In this document: positions 15,679-24,253 of the stretch, one piece after another | How positions within the stretch are numbered: position 1 is the first letter of the stretch | How the letters are laid out: each line of letters begins with the position of its first letter | IMG/VR virus record: IMGVR_UViG_3300011013_001952 | Location: 1 to 35,229 of that record | Strand: one strand, 5' to 3' | DNA length: 35,229 bases | DNA from: a virus | Translations under genes and position numbers: made by a program | Notes under the pieces: model-generated | Databases searched by the model: none | The model's input: only the letters and a program-made list of their open reading frames with translations | What the model was told of the DNA's origin: nothing

Positions 15679-15918
15679 ATGAGAGACCACCAGATTATTA
15701 GACAAGATTTTAAATCTGTTATTTACTATGGCGCTGCTATAGATTATAATAAAATTTCAATATGTGATCTAAGACGAATGCTTCCTGAATATCGAGACAG
15801 AAAAGAAGGTATGTATCAAGTTGATGCGAGTGGATCACAACTCAAGTTCTCTAAGATATATAAGAATATTGATGATGCATTAGACAAATTTTTTGAAATT
15901 GTACAAGGAACCTCCTAA
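15679..15918 (+). CDS. Unrecognised small protein between polymerase halves (79 aa)
   Basis: The gene starts two bases after the N-half stop and shares one base with the next start (TAATG). The protein is 79 residues with a beta-like start (DFKSVIYYGAAIDYN), a MLPEYRDRKEG turn and a helical end (IDDALDKFFEIVQ). It has no resemblance to the C-terminal parts of DnaE, to inteins or to homing endonucleases. Its position between alpha-N and the exonuclease suggests a replisome accessory, for example a linker or an exonuclease partner, but there is no motif to support that. A GGAG site lies 7 bases upstream. Confidence 0.62.
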   Translation: MRDHQIIRQDFKSVIYYGAAIDYNKISICDLRRMLPEYRDRKEGMYQVDASGSQLKFSKIYKNIDDALDKFFEIVQGTS

Positions 15919-16607
15919 TGAACTACAGAGATATTATTGTTTTCGACTTTGAAACTGGTAGCCGTAATCCATTGATGACACAACCTACTCAAATAGCAGC
16001 AATTGCCATCCATGCTAGAAAGCTAACCCTCCAACCCGGAGGTGTTTTTAATAGTGAGATCAGGCCAATTATAGACGAAGAGAAAGCGGTGGCGGCTGGT
16101 GTTGATCCTCTAGAAGATGAAGCATTAGAAATTACGAACAAAAACAGGGACGCATTAGCAAAGGCTCCTCTTCCCAAAACGGTATGGAAAAAGTTTGGAC
16201 AGTTTTGTGATAAATATAACTTTAAGAAATCAAGCTGGACAGCACCTATTGCTGCTGGCTACAATATTATTGGATTTGATTTACCAATCGTTAAGCGTTT
16301 ATGTGAAACATATGGTCCTCTGGATACTAATGGTAGACAAAAACTTTTTAATCCCATCTTTAAGCTTGACCTGATGGATATGGTATTTTCATGGACAGAA
16401 AACAACAAGGATATTAAGTCACTAAATATGGACTATTTGAGAGAGTACTTTGGTTTCCCAGAAGAGTCTAAAGAAAACGCGCATGATGCACTTCAGGATG
16501 TTAAAGATACCGCCAACATACTAATTAAGTTTTTGAAATTTCAAAGGAAGCTTGCAGAAAAAACTAAATTTGAAAAGGCTTTTGCGAATGGCGAATTTTA
16601 CGTTTAA
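15918..16607 (+). CDS. DEDDh 3'-5' exonuclease, DnaQ-like (proofreading)
   Basis: The 229-residue protein carries the three Exo motifs: Asp10/Glu12 in DFET, Asp121 in GYNIIGFD, and His189/Asp194 in AHDALQDV, so it is of the DEDDh type seen in DnaQ (epsilon). It removes mismatched 3' ends; encoded inside the split polymerase, it likely works as the separate proofreading unit. It has an N-terminal core only, with no visible clamp-binding motif. The first base overlaps the preceding stop, and the last 20 bases overlap the start of the C-terminal polymerase half. Confidence 0.92.
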   Translation: MNYRDIIVFDFETGSRNPLMTQPTQIAAIAIHARKLTLQPGGVFNSEIRPIIDEEKAVAAGVDPLEDEALEITNKNRDALAKAPLPKTVWKKFGQFCDKYNFKKSSWTAPIAAGYNIIGFDLPIVKRLCETYGPLDTNGRQKLFNPIFKLDLMDMVFSWTENNKDIKSLNMDYLREYFGFPEESKENAHDALQDVKDTANILIKFLKFQRKLAEKTKFEKAFANGEFYV

Positions 16608-18153
16608 TATCAACGATTTTTATGATGATCGAGTGTGGGATTTAATATGCGACGGTAGAACTAAAGGAGTGTTTCAGCTGGAGTCCCAATTAGGACGCTC
16701 ATGGGCAAAGCGTGTATCTCCTCGTAATATCAATGAGCTATCAGCTTTGATATCCTTAATCCGTCCCGGATGTCTAAAGGCATTTACAGATGGTAAATCC
16801 ATGACGCAACACTACGTGGATAGGAAAGCTAATCTTGATCCTGTTGTTTATCCCGACGATTCCTTAGAACATATACTTCAAGAAACCTATGGTGTATTAG
16901 TATATCAAGAACAATCTATGATGATCGCTCAAGAGTTAGCTGGATTCAGTCTTAAAGAAGCAGATTCGCTTCGCAAGGCTATTGGAAAAAAGAAAGCTGG
17001 TCTAATGGCTGAGGTAAAAAAATCTTTCTTATCAGGCGCTAAAAAGAAAGCTATTGTTACTAAAGGTGTAGCTGAAGAAATTTTTTCGTGGATTGAAAAA
17101 TCTAACCGTTACGCTTTCAATAAATCTCACGCGGTAAGCTATGCAATGAATGCTTATTGGAGCGCCTACTGTAAGTGCTATAGACCTGTCAAGTTTTTTA
17201 AAACGTATTTAAATCATGCTAAAAGAAAACCAGATCCCAAACAAGAGATTAAGGAATTGGTAACCGACGCTAAGATGAATGATATTGAGGTGTATCCTCC
17301 TCGTCTTAAACATCTATATAAAAATTTTCAATCTGTTTCAAAAACAATATACTTTGGTATTAATAATGTTAAACAGGTCGGTGAAGTAGAATGCGATAAG
17401 ATAAACAGGTTTCTCCCCGAAGCCGAAGAGATACTTCATAAGACGATAGACAATTGGAATTGGCTTGATATTCTCAATAACTTATGTTCCATATTAAATA
17501 AACAGGCCGTTATAGCTTTGATTTCAGTAGGCGCATTTAACGGTAAAAATAATAATAAAAACAGAAATGAAATGTTATATGAATTCGATAGCTGGAAACA
17601 GCTATCTCCAAGAGAGCAAAAGTATATAAAAGCAAACTATCATCAACATGATACATTAATTGAATGTATGGATGATATGATTAATAATTTAAAGATAAAC
17701 TCTAGAAGACTTGTTACTGTAGCTGATATTAAAAATTCTCTAGAAAATCCATTTTATGATATTAAAGATGATCCCGTGTGGATCGCTGAGACTGAAGAAA
17801 AATATATGGGATGTGCATTAACGTGTGGAAAAACTGACTATATACAAAGCGCTATTGTTAATACTATCTGTAAAGATATTGCTCTTGGTTATATGAAAGG
17901 TAAAGTGAATGTAGCTGTTCAAATCAATTCCTTAAGAGAGTATAAAACAAAAAAAGGTAAAAATCCGGGACAACTTATGGCGTTTTTGTCTGTAGAAGAT
18001 AGCTCAGGAGTTCTGGATTCAGTCATTGTATTTCCAGAAGATTATCAGAAAAATAAGGAATTTTTAGTTGAAGGCAATATGGTAATACTGATGGGGCAAA
18101 CCTCTAAAAAAGAAGATGGTGGAATTATTGTGAATAAAGTGTGTCAAATTTAA
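16588..18153 (+). CDS. dnaE-C: DNA polymerase III alpha subunit, C-terminal half (fingers, HhH, OB)
   Basis: The 521-residue protein begins where E. coli DnaE reads DDKKSFDML...AVFQLES: here DLICDGRTKGVFQLES. Then come ALISLIRPG, the GVLVYQEQSMM fingers motif, LRKAIGKKK, NKSHAVSYAM, and, after a helical stretch, a C-terminal OB-fold (VAVQINSLREY...LMAFLSVEDSSG...). No catalytic Asp lies in this half, so activity needs the N half. The frame is open from 16552, but ATG 16588 has an AAAAGG site with a 9-base gap and starts MANFTFN. The final OB domain has no obvious beta-clamp motif. Confidence 0.93.
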   Translation: MANFTFNINDFYDDRVWDLICDGRTKGVFQLESQLGRSWAKRVSPRNINELSALISLIRPGCLKAFTDGKSMTQHYVDRKANLDPVVYPDDSLEHILQETYGVLVYQEQSMMIAQELAGFSLKEADSLRKAIGKKKAGLMAEVKKSFLSGAKKKAIVTKGVAEEIFSWIEKSNRYAFNKSHAVSYAMNAYWSAYCKCYRPVKFFKTYLNHAKRKPDPKQEIKELVTDAKMNDIEVYPPRLKHLYKNFQSVSKTIYFGINNVKQVGEVECDKINRFLPEAEEILHKTIDNWNWLDILNNLCSILNKQAVIALISVGAFNGKNNNKNRNEMLYEFDSWKQLSPREQKYIKANYHQHDTLIECMDDMINNLKINSRRLVTVADIKNSLENPFYDIKDDPVWIAETEEKYMGCALTCGKTDYIQSAIVNTICKDIALGYMKGKVNVAVQINSLREYKTKKGKNPGQLMAFLSVEDSSGVLDSVIVFPEDYQKNKEFLVEGNMVILMGQTSKKEDGGIIVNKVCQI

Positions 18154-18169
18154 GAAGTGTTTATATAAC
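18141..18169 (+). promoter_or_regulatory. Candidate sigma70-like promoter before ssb
   Basis: GTGTCA at 18141-18146 (four of six to TTGACA) and TATAAC at 18164-18169 (five of six to TATAAT) are 17 bases apart. They overlap the polymerase stop codon and precede the ssb start by about 30 bases. The gap of 47 bases between polymerase and ssb is unusually wide for this window, which favours a start of a new transcript. In an AT-rich sequence such matches arise by chance, and the phage may use its own promoters. A weak hairpin (GAGT CCCT ACTC) lies just after. Confidence 0.28.
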
Positions 18170-18200
18170 ATAAGAGTCCCTACTCAAATTGGAGATTCTT

Positions 18201-18545
18201 ATGAATAGATGCACTTTTGTCGGTAGATTAGTAGCCGATCCTAAACTAAAAAAAGTTAATAATACCCACCTTGTAAGCTTTACTTTAGCTATTGAAGAGC
18301 ATAGAAAAGATAAAGATGGCACTAAAAAAAAGCGAGTGGATTTTCTAGAATTCGAGGCGTGGGATAGTGGAGCCACGACTATCGAAAAGTACTGTAAAAA
18401 AGGAGACTTTATTGCAGTGGAAGCTATTGCTCGACAACAAAGGTGGACTGTTGGTGAAGAAAAAAGACAGAAGGTCAACTTTAGAATAACAAATTTTAAG
18501 ATCTTCAATAGTAATAAAGAAGAAACTCTTAATGAAGAAACGTAA
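18201..18545 (+). CDS. ssb: Single-stranded DNA-binding protein
   Basis: The 114-residue protein is a single OB-fold SSB: MNRCTFVGRLVADPKLKKV, FTLAIEEHRKDKDG, RVDFLEFEAWDSGATTIEKYCKKGDFIAVE, then EEKRQKVNFRITNFKIF. It binds single strands at the fork for the polymerase and recombinase encoded upstream. Unlike bacterial SSB it lacks a long Gly/Pro tail and the DDDIPF-type end; the tail is short and acidic (NKEETLNEET). The frame opens at TTG 18189, but GGAG at 18191-18194 with 6-base spacing selects ATG 18201. The end overlaps the first glycan gene by 14 bases. Confidence 0.92.
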   Translation: MNRCTFVGRLVADPKLKKVNNTHLVSFTLAIEEHRKDKDGTKKKRVDFLEFEAWDSGATTIEKYCKKGDFIAVEAIARQQRWTVGEEKRQKVNFRITNFKIFNSNKEETLNEET

Positions 18546-20184
18546 AAAAATCTTGTTTTGCACAGAAGCCTCGTTTTTACCAACAGGATATTCTGTATAT
18601 ACCAAGGAAGTTCTGTCTAGACTGAATCGTATTCCCGATTTAGAGGTAGCGGAATTAGCTTGTTATGTAGACGTTAATAATCCTTCTCTGAAGGATGTCC
18701 CGTGGAAAATATATCCCAATCAACCCTTATCGGATTCTCCAGATTGGGGCACATATAAATCATCTCCATCATACCAATTTGGTGAATATACATTTGATTC
18801 TGTGTTGCTTGATTTTATGCCTGACTTCGTTATGGATATTCGTGACTGGTGGATGATAGAATTTCAGGCAAGGTCTACTTTTCGAGACTATTTTCACTGG
18901 GCTATAATGCCAACAGTAGATGCCTATCCTCAAAATCCACAGTGGATCACAACTTTTGCTAGTGCTGATTCAGTATTTACGTATTCTGAATTCGGAAGAG
19001 ACGTGCTGCTTTCGCAGTGCGACGATATTAAATATAAAGATATTGCGTCTCCTTGTGCTAGTGAAAACTTTAAACCTGTTATCAATAAAGCTAAACATAA
19101 GGACTCTATGGGAATAACAGGAGATATATTTCTTATTGGTACTGTAATGAGAAACCAAAAGAGGAAATTATATCCAGACCTGTTTCGTGTCTTCAGGAAC
19201 TTCTTAGATGCAACCAAGACTACAAACGCATATTTGTATTGCCATACTTGTTATCCTGATGTAGGTTGGGATATTCCACGTCTACTACAGGAATTTGATT
19301 TAACCCACAGGGTTTTGTTTACGTATAAGTGTAATTCTTGTAATGAAATACAACCCAACTTCTTTAAAGACTCTTTTACCTTCTGTAAAAAATGCGGCCA
19401 GTTTAGTAGTCATATGGCTGGTATAAGTAATAAAGTGGAAGAATCAGAATTCTGTAAGATATATAATTTATTTGATGTATATATACAATATGCAAATAGC
19501 GAAGGGTTTGGAATGCCTCAGCTGGAAGCTGCTCAGTGTGGTGTCCCCATTATGTCTGTAGAGTATTCCGCAATGGAATCTGTGATTAATAATATTAAAG
19601 GTATAGCGTTAAAGCCCTTAGCTTTAAATAGAGAATGCGAAACAGGATGCTATAGAGCAGTCCCCAATAATGAAGAAACATTACAAAAGTTAATAGAACT
19701 GTATTCTAATGCTGATACGTTACCTGCTTTAGGTACTGAGATTAGAAAGAATACATTGTATCATTATGATTGGAATAAAACTGCATCCGTATGGGCTAGG
19801 CACTTCCAAGAAACCGAAGTTAGAGATCATAGAGAAACTTGGTTATCTCCTCCCCAAATTATAGAACCTGCTCCAGCTCCTCCTGAAAATCTAAGTCCAA
19901 CTGATCAAACTAATTATTTGTTTGAAAGAGTACTAGCCAAACCAGAATGGATAGGGAATTACTTGTGGAAAAGGACGGTGCGAGATTTAACATATAGACG
20001 TATGATTGAAAGTACCCATAGAGATTTTTATTTTAATGAAGCACATAATACATTAGCTGCTGGGACTATGGGTTCACAACCTTTCGATATAGAAAAAGCA
20101 TATAAAAGTTTCTGTGATTTAAGGGCATCGTTTAATAAATGGGAACAACATAGACATGAAAGTATTGTACATCGGCAACTATAA
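18532..20184 (+). CDS. GT-B glycosyltransferase (GT4-like) with inserted zinc ribbon
   Basis: The 550-residue protein opens with a Rossmann strand (KKILFCTEASFLPTGYSVYT), and the second domain has the EX7E motif, Glu324 and Glu332, in EGFGMPQLEAAQCGVP. Between the two domains lies a four-Cys insertion, Cys267-x2-Cys270 and Cys285-x2-Cys288, with a zinc-ribbon look and rare in this enzyme class. A Pro-rich linker (PAPAPPENLSP, about residue 445) leads to an extra C-terminal domain of about 100 residues of unknown fold. It should move a sugar from an activated donor to an acceptor in the cytoplasm. It is the first gene of the glycan locus and overlaps ssb and the next gene. Confidence 0.85.
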   Translation: MKKRKKILFCTEASFLPTGYSVYTKEVLSRLNRIPDLEVAELACYVDVNNPSLKDVPWKIYPNQPLSDSPDWGTYKSSPSYQFGEYTFDSVLLDFMPDFVMDIRDWWMIEFQARSTFRDYFHWAIMPTVDAYPQNPQWITTFASADSVFTYSEFGRDVLLSQCDDIKYKDIASPCASENFKPVINKAKHKDSMGITGDIFLIGTVMRNQKRKLYPDLFRVFRNFLDATKTTNAYLYCHTCYPDVGWDIPRLLQEFDLTHRVLFTYKCNSCNEIQPNFFKDSFTFCKKCGQFSSHMAGISNKVEESEFCKIYNLFDVYIQYANSEGFGMPQLEAAQCGVPIMSVEYSAMESVINNIKGIALKPLALNRECETGCYRAVPNNEETLQKLIELYSNADTLPALGTEIRKNTLYHYDWNKTASVWARHFQETEVRDHRETWLSPPQIIEPAPAPPENLSPTDQTNYLFERVLAKPEWIGNYLWKRTVRDLTYRRMIESTHRDFYFNEAHNTLAAGTMGSQPFDIEKAYKSFCDLRASFNKWEQHRHESIVHRQL

Positions 20185-21265
20185 GGATGGTACTGGATGG
20201 TCAAATGCTTGTATCAATAATATATTAGCTATTGATGCCGCAGGTATCCAAGTAGTCCCACGAGCTATTTCTTTTGGTGAAGTATCAGATGATATTCCTT
20301 CCAGAATTACAGACTTAGAACAAAATGATACAGTAGGTGCCGATATATGTATCCAGCATACGCTGCCCCACCTATACTCTTATAATTCAAAATATAAAAA
20401 CATTGGCTTCTATGTGACTGAAACTTCTAATTTTCGTGACTCTATGTGGCACAAGTCTATTAATCTCATGGATGAAGCATGGGTTCCGAATAAACAAATA
20501 GTTAAGGCGTCACAACAAACCGGAGTTACAGTGCCTATAAAAGTAGTTCCTCATTCGTTACCTGTAGAATCCTATAAGATATCTCCGACTAGCGCACAAG
20601 TTCAAGAATTAATTGGAACATTTAATTTTTGTTTTATAGGAGAATTTGTGGTACGAAAAAACATAGAAGCTTTGATCAAAGCGTTTCATATAGAATTTCA
20701 TCCTTCTGAACCTGTTAATCTATTTATCAAAACAAGCCAAGCTGGTATGAATCCTAATGAATGTATGGATCATTTTAATGAATATATTGCTCATATCAAA
20801 AGCGGCTTAAAGCTGAGACAAAACTATAAAGACGAAATAATAGTAACAGGAAGATTTAAGCGGGACGATTTACTATCATTAATGGGCCAATGTCATTGCT
20901 TTGTAATGCCAAGCTATGGAGAAGCGTGGTGTATACCAGCATTAGAAGCAATGGCTCTTAAAATTCCTGTGATTTACACTAAAGGAACTGGAATGAGTGA
21001 CTTTTGTTCTGGTATCGGAGTTACTTCTTCTGAAGTTCCATGTTATAGGGCTGTTGATTCTTTGCCTAATTTATACACCGCTAATTCTAAATGGAATGAA
21101 ATTGACGTGGAGCAGTTAGCATTTGCTATGAGGTCTATGTATACCAAATATAAAGAAGCCCCTAAAGACTTTGAAAAAGATCGAGCTAAAGCTAAAAGAG
21201 CAGCCGCTAAATATAGCCATAAGAAAGTAGGAAATATTATAAAGAGGATACTCAATGACAGCTAA
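20156..21265 (+). CDS. GT-B glycosyltransferase, GT4-like
   Basis: The 369-residue enzyme has a glycine-rich start (MKVLYIGNYKDGTGWSNACI) for the acceptor domain, FIGEFVVRKNIEALIKAF at the start of the donor domain, and the EX7E pair Glu256 and Glu264 in GEAWCIPALEAMAL. It ends in a basic, helical tail. The gene overlaps its upstream neighbour by 29 bases and ends 11 bases within the next. Donor and acceptor are unknown; with three GT-B genes in a row it likely adds successive sugars of one chain. Confidence 0.86.
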   Translation: MKVLYIGNYKDGTGWSNACINNILAIDAAGIQVVPRAISFGEVSDDIPSRITDLEQNDTVGADICIQHTLPHLYSYNSKYKNIGFYVTETSNFRDSMWHKSINLMDEAWVPNKQIVKASQQTGVTVPIKVVPHSLPVESYKISPTSAQVQELIGTFNFCFIGEFVVRKNIEALIKAFHIEFHPSEPVNLFIKTSQAGMNPNECMDHFNEYIAHIKSGLKLRQNYKDEIIVTGRFKRDDLLSLMGQCHCFVMPSYGEAWCIPALEAMALKIPVIYTKGTGMSDFCSGIGVTSSEVPCYRAVDSLPNLYTANSKWNEIDVEQLAFAMRSMYTKYKEAPKDFEKDRAKAKRAAAKYSHKKVGNIIKRILNDS

Positions 21266-22262
21266 GGCTACGCAACAATCTATAAAGTCTATTCTAAGAA
21301 GGTCGTCACTATCTAGTGATGAGCCCTTAAATATTCTTACGTTTTGTACGCATGAACGGTATGAACAAAATCTATGTAAGACAAATCATAACTTTTATTC
21401 TTTGAAAGAAGGTAAGCTATGGAACACAGATTACTCAAGAATACCCTCTAATTATTTTCCAGTCACAGAAATACCGTTTCATATAAATTTTGATTTAGTA
21501 TTATGCCATACTAGCTGTAACAGAATAAACACTTCTTATCAAATACGAGATTTTTTAAATATACCTATTGTTCGTCATACTCATGTCTTACCAGATGTTA
21601 GGTACGAAATAGATTCGCAAGTTCAAGGATTTAACCAGATAGAAGTTGATCACGAAAGTTTTATATCGTCTTATAATCGACAGGCGTGGGGTAAGAATAA
21701 ACATAACGCTTCTGTTATAGAGCATGGAGTTGATTGTGAGTTTTGGAAACCTAATGGCGACAAAAGAAATCCTGTTTGTTTGTCTGTTGTAAATGATTGG
21801 CCGAATAGAGACTGGTGTTGTGGATGGAACCTATGGAATCAAGTTGTTAAACCTACGAGTCTCCCAGTTAAGGTTTATGGAAACAATCCGGGACTTTCAG
21901 AAGCTGCTTCATCATTAGAAGAATTGAGAAGAGGATATCAAACATCATCTATATTCCTTAACACATCCCTACATTCTCCTGTACCAACAGCGCTTATGGA
22001 AGCAATGGCGTGTGGTTGTGCGATAGTAAGTACTGATAACTGCATGATACCAGAAATAATCACACATAATAAAAACGGTTTATTAAGTAATGATCCATTA
22101 GAACTAAAGGTTTTTTGTGAGCAACTATTATTTAACCCTGACGAAGCAAAGCGTTTAGGGGACGCTGCAAGAAAAACTATAGAAGATAATTTTAATTTGT
22201 CGAAATTTGTTGATTCTTGGAATTCAATGTTTAGAGGCGTCATTCAAAATTATAGGAATTAA
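21255..22262 (+). CDS. GT-B glycosyltransferase, GT4-like with altered EX7E motif
   Basis: The 335-residue protein has a donor domain reading VCLSVVNDWPNRDWCCGW, then SLHSPVPTALMEAMACG and a C-terminal family tail (GLLSNDPLELKVFCEQLL, DEAKRLGDAARKTIEDNF). In the EX7E position the second Glu is kept, while the first reads Ser, which occurs in some GT4 members but may lower activity. The N-terminal domain is less standard and holds several Cys. It starts 11 bases before the previous stop. Substrates are unknown. Confidence 0.82.
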   Translation: MTAKATQQSIKSILRRSSLSSDEPLNILTFCTHERYEQNLCKTNHNFYSLKEGKLWNTDYSRIPSNYFPVTEIPFHINFDLVLCHTSCNRINTSYQIRDFLNIPIVRHTHVLPDVRYEIDSQVQGFNQIEVDHESFISSYNRQAWGKNKHNASVIEHGVDCEFWKPNGDKRNPVCLSVVNDWPNRDWCCGWNLWNQVVKPTSLPVKVYGNNPGLSEAASSLEELRRGYQTSSIFLNTSLHSPVPTALMEAMACGCAIVSTDNCMIPEIITHNKNGLLSNDPLELKVFCEQLLFNPDEAKRLGDAARKTIEDNFNLSKFVDSWNSMFRGVIQNYRN

Positions 22263-22265
22263 AAA

Positions 22266-22703
22266 ATGAGAATTTATTTATCTAAAAGTGAACCGTCTGA
22301 TACCTCCTACACATGGATCAACGATCTTAATACATTGGACCTTCTAGTAGAAGAATCTGAAGCCACTAATATAGTTGTAGATAATATATTATCCGAATTT
22401 ACATTTGAAGAAATAGGCGATATTGTACAAAAAATAATGTCCAAGATGAGAATTAATTCTACAGTTACGTTTTATCAACTAGACTTTGATCTATTATCGC
22501 ATCATTACAATAAAGGTTTGATTGGTGTTCACGATGTAAATACATTCTTATTTGCAGACGGCCCAAAATCTTCTGTATTTAACATGGTAGATATTTGTAA
22601 TTTAATTTCTAACCATTTAACCATAGAGTCTAAAGACTTTTCTCACGACAATTTTCAATGTGTTATTATTGCGAGGCGTCCAAATGGTAGAAATGAAGTT
22701 TAG
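22266..22703 (+). CDS. Short methyltransferase-like protein lacking SAM-binding start
   Basis: This 145-residue protein reads like the second half of a class I methyltransferase: NIVVDNILSEFTFEEIGDIV, IMSKMRINSTVTFYQLDFD and a late FQCVIIARRP strand correspond to the DVLEH..., LKPGG... and last-strand regions. The glycine-rich SAM motif is absent. It could be a degenerate or helper methyltransferase in the glycan locus, or another Rossmann-like fold. Three bases separate it from the glycosyltransferase upstream, and it overlaps the next gene by 20 bases. Confidence 0.5.
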   Translation: MRIYLSKSEPSDTSYTWINDLNTLDLLVEESEATNIVVDNILSEFTFEEIGDIVQKIMSKMRINSTVTFYQLDFDLLSHHYNKGLIGVHDVNTFLFADGPKSSVFNMVDICNLISNHLTIESKDFSHDNFQCVIIARRPNGRNEV

Positions 22704-23496
22704 TTGTGACAAATGTGTGTTTGCGGAAGTGACATACGGCTCAGGAGCATGCGTTCAAACGGGATGTAAAATTGATCGTATTAATAAAATTAATCCTAGT
22801 CGTACCATGGAATCTAATGAAGATGGAGAGACGCATTTTGTGTCTAATAGGTTCTGCAATACCTATAGACCTCAAGCGTGGATCAAAGAGCTTACAATGG
22901 ATGAAAAATCCAATTTAAAAAAAACAGTATTTTCAGAAATCAAACCTGCTGTAGGATTTTTTATTATACTTGATGATACTGTAAAAGATGCGATGCAACA
23001 ATTAGAAAGCACATTGCTAGATATTAAATATCAATTAAACCATAAGGCTAGATATATTGTGGTTTGTAATAAGAAAGTGGAGTATAATGAAGAAATACAC
23101 GCTTGTCTTGTTAAACATTTTGATTTTGCGGAAACAGAATATAATATTGTATTAAATATGTATGAACCTGATCCACATCTCATGATAGCTGACGCTTTTA
23201 GGCATGCAAAAAACGGATGGATATATGTGACGCATAGCGGTGAAGCAATTGATAGATCGTTGATAGAAAAAATACATCAACGTATTAATATTGATATGAA
23301 AAGGCTTGTATTAGTAGAACCATATGAAGATGTCAATGGTTTACTTTTTCAGGCAGCGGCATTTAACTTTGCTCAATCTACCATAGAGGGTGAAGAAAAT
23401 TTTATTGAAAAACTTAAGAAGGTTCCTACTGATGATCCAGATACTATAATTTCGTGGAGTGAATTTAATGAATCCAAAAGTAGCAATAATTATTAG
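22684..23496 (+). CDS. Cys-motif protein with GT-A-like domain (270 aa)
   Basis: The frame is open from GTG 22660; ATG 22684 is chosen for its GAGGCG site, with a second ATG at 22693. The N-terminus has a four-Cys pattern (Cys8-x2-Cys11, Cys23, Cys28) that could bind zinc or iron. The rest alternates strands and helices in a way that recalls GT-A transferases (VGFFIILDDTV, ARYIVVCNKK, ADAFRHAKNGWIYVTHSGE), but there is no DxD motif. It may be an inactive or unusual transferase, or a partner of the GT2 enzyme encoded next, with which it overlaps by 29 bases. No family is recognised with certainty. Confidence 0.55.
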   Translation: MVEMKFSCDKCVFAEVTYGSGACVQTGCKIDRINKINPSRTMESNEDGETHFVSNRFCNTYRPQAWIKELTMDEKSNLKKTVFSEIKPAVGFFIILDDTVKDAMQQLESTLLDIKYQLNHKARYIVVCNKKVEYNEEIHACLVKHFDFAETEYNIVLNMYEPDPHLMIADAFRHAKNGWIYVTHSGEAIDRSLIEKIHQRINIDMKRLVLVEPYEDVNGLLFQAAAFNFAQSTIEGEENFIEKLKKVPTDDPDTIISWSEFNESKSSNNY

Positions 23497-24253
23497 CAAT
23501 TATAATTATGGTGCATATGTTTTGGAGGCAATTAATAGCGCTCTAAAACAAACATATAACAATATACAAATTTATGTATTAGATGACGGTTCCTCTGACG
23601 ATTCGTGGAAAAAAATATGTGAGCAAACAGACCCCGTAGCAAGTGATACTATAGATACCCCATATTATAAGGGACCTATAGAGCGACGTAAACGAGATAA
23701 CTTGTACGCTTATACGATAAATAACTCAGGAGCAAGTACCGCGAGAAATGTAGCTATTTGGGAAGCGTGGGAATGGGCGGATGTATTTGGTATATTAGAT
23801 GCTGATGATGTATATAAACCCAATAAAGTGGAAGTTTTGTTGCAAAAACTGATCCACCATATGGAAGTCGGCGTTGTATATGCAGACTATGAAACCCATA
23901 GAACATACGGACATACTAATTATATTAAACATGAATACAAACTACCCTATGATAAACGTATTTTAGAACGTCAATGCATTGTACACAGCGGATCATTGGT
24001 TCGTAAGGAGTACTTACAGCAAGTAATTCTACCAAACGGTGAATTTTTTGATAGCAATTTACATGGACCAGCAAGTCAAGGGTTTATAGGTTGTACTGAA
24101 GATTACGATCTATGGTTACGATTGTCGACAGTATGTATGATTGTACATGTTCCTGAGCCTCTTTCTATAGTTAGAGAGACTGGGCAAAATCAATCAATGA
24201 AAATGACTAATGAAATTTTTCAAAATAACATTGCTTCTATAAGGTCGCGATGA
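23468..24253 (+). CDS. GT2-family glycosyltransferase
   Basis: The 261-residue GT-A enzyme has VAIIISNYNYGAYVLEAI as nucleotide-binding start, LKQTYNNIQIYVLDDGSSDDS, NNSGASTARNVAIW, and the metal-binding Asp111-Ala-Asp113-Asp114 in GILDADDVYKPNK. A late TEDYDLWLRL (ED motif) supports an inverting GT2. Frame opening at GTG 23459 is rejected for ATG 23468, 7 bases after a GGAGT site. It probably adds one sugar to a lipid- or glycan-linked acceptor. The stop makes an ATGA overlap with the nucleotidyltransferase gene. Confidence 0.9.
   Translation: MNPKVAIIISNYNYGAYVLEAINSALKQTYNNIQIYVLDDGSSDDSWKKICEQTDPVASDTIDTPYYKGPIERRKRDNLYAYTINNSGASTARNVAIWEAWEWADVFGILDADDVYKPNKVEVLLQKLIHHMEVGVVYADYETHRTYGHTNYIKHEYKLPYDKRILERQCIVHSGSLVRKEYLQQVILPNGEFFDSNLHGPASQGFIGCTEDYDLWLRLSTVCMIVHVPEPLSIVRETGQNQSMKMTNEIFQNNIASIRSR

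Noticed and set aside
15679-15918. 79-aa protein as a missing piece of DnaE
   Set aside because: It shows no similarity to any DnaE segment, and the two halves already join with nothing obvious missing.
15600-16700. Intein or group I intron causing the polymerase split
   Set aside because: No intein splice motif, no Cys/Ser at the edges and no homing endonuclease is seen; the inserted genes are a 79-aa protein and a clear exonuclease, both with their own starts and stops.
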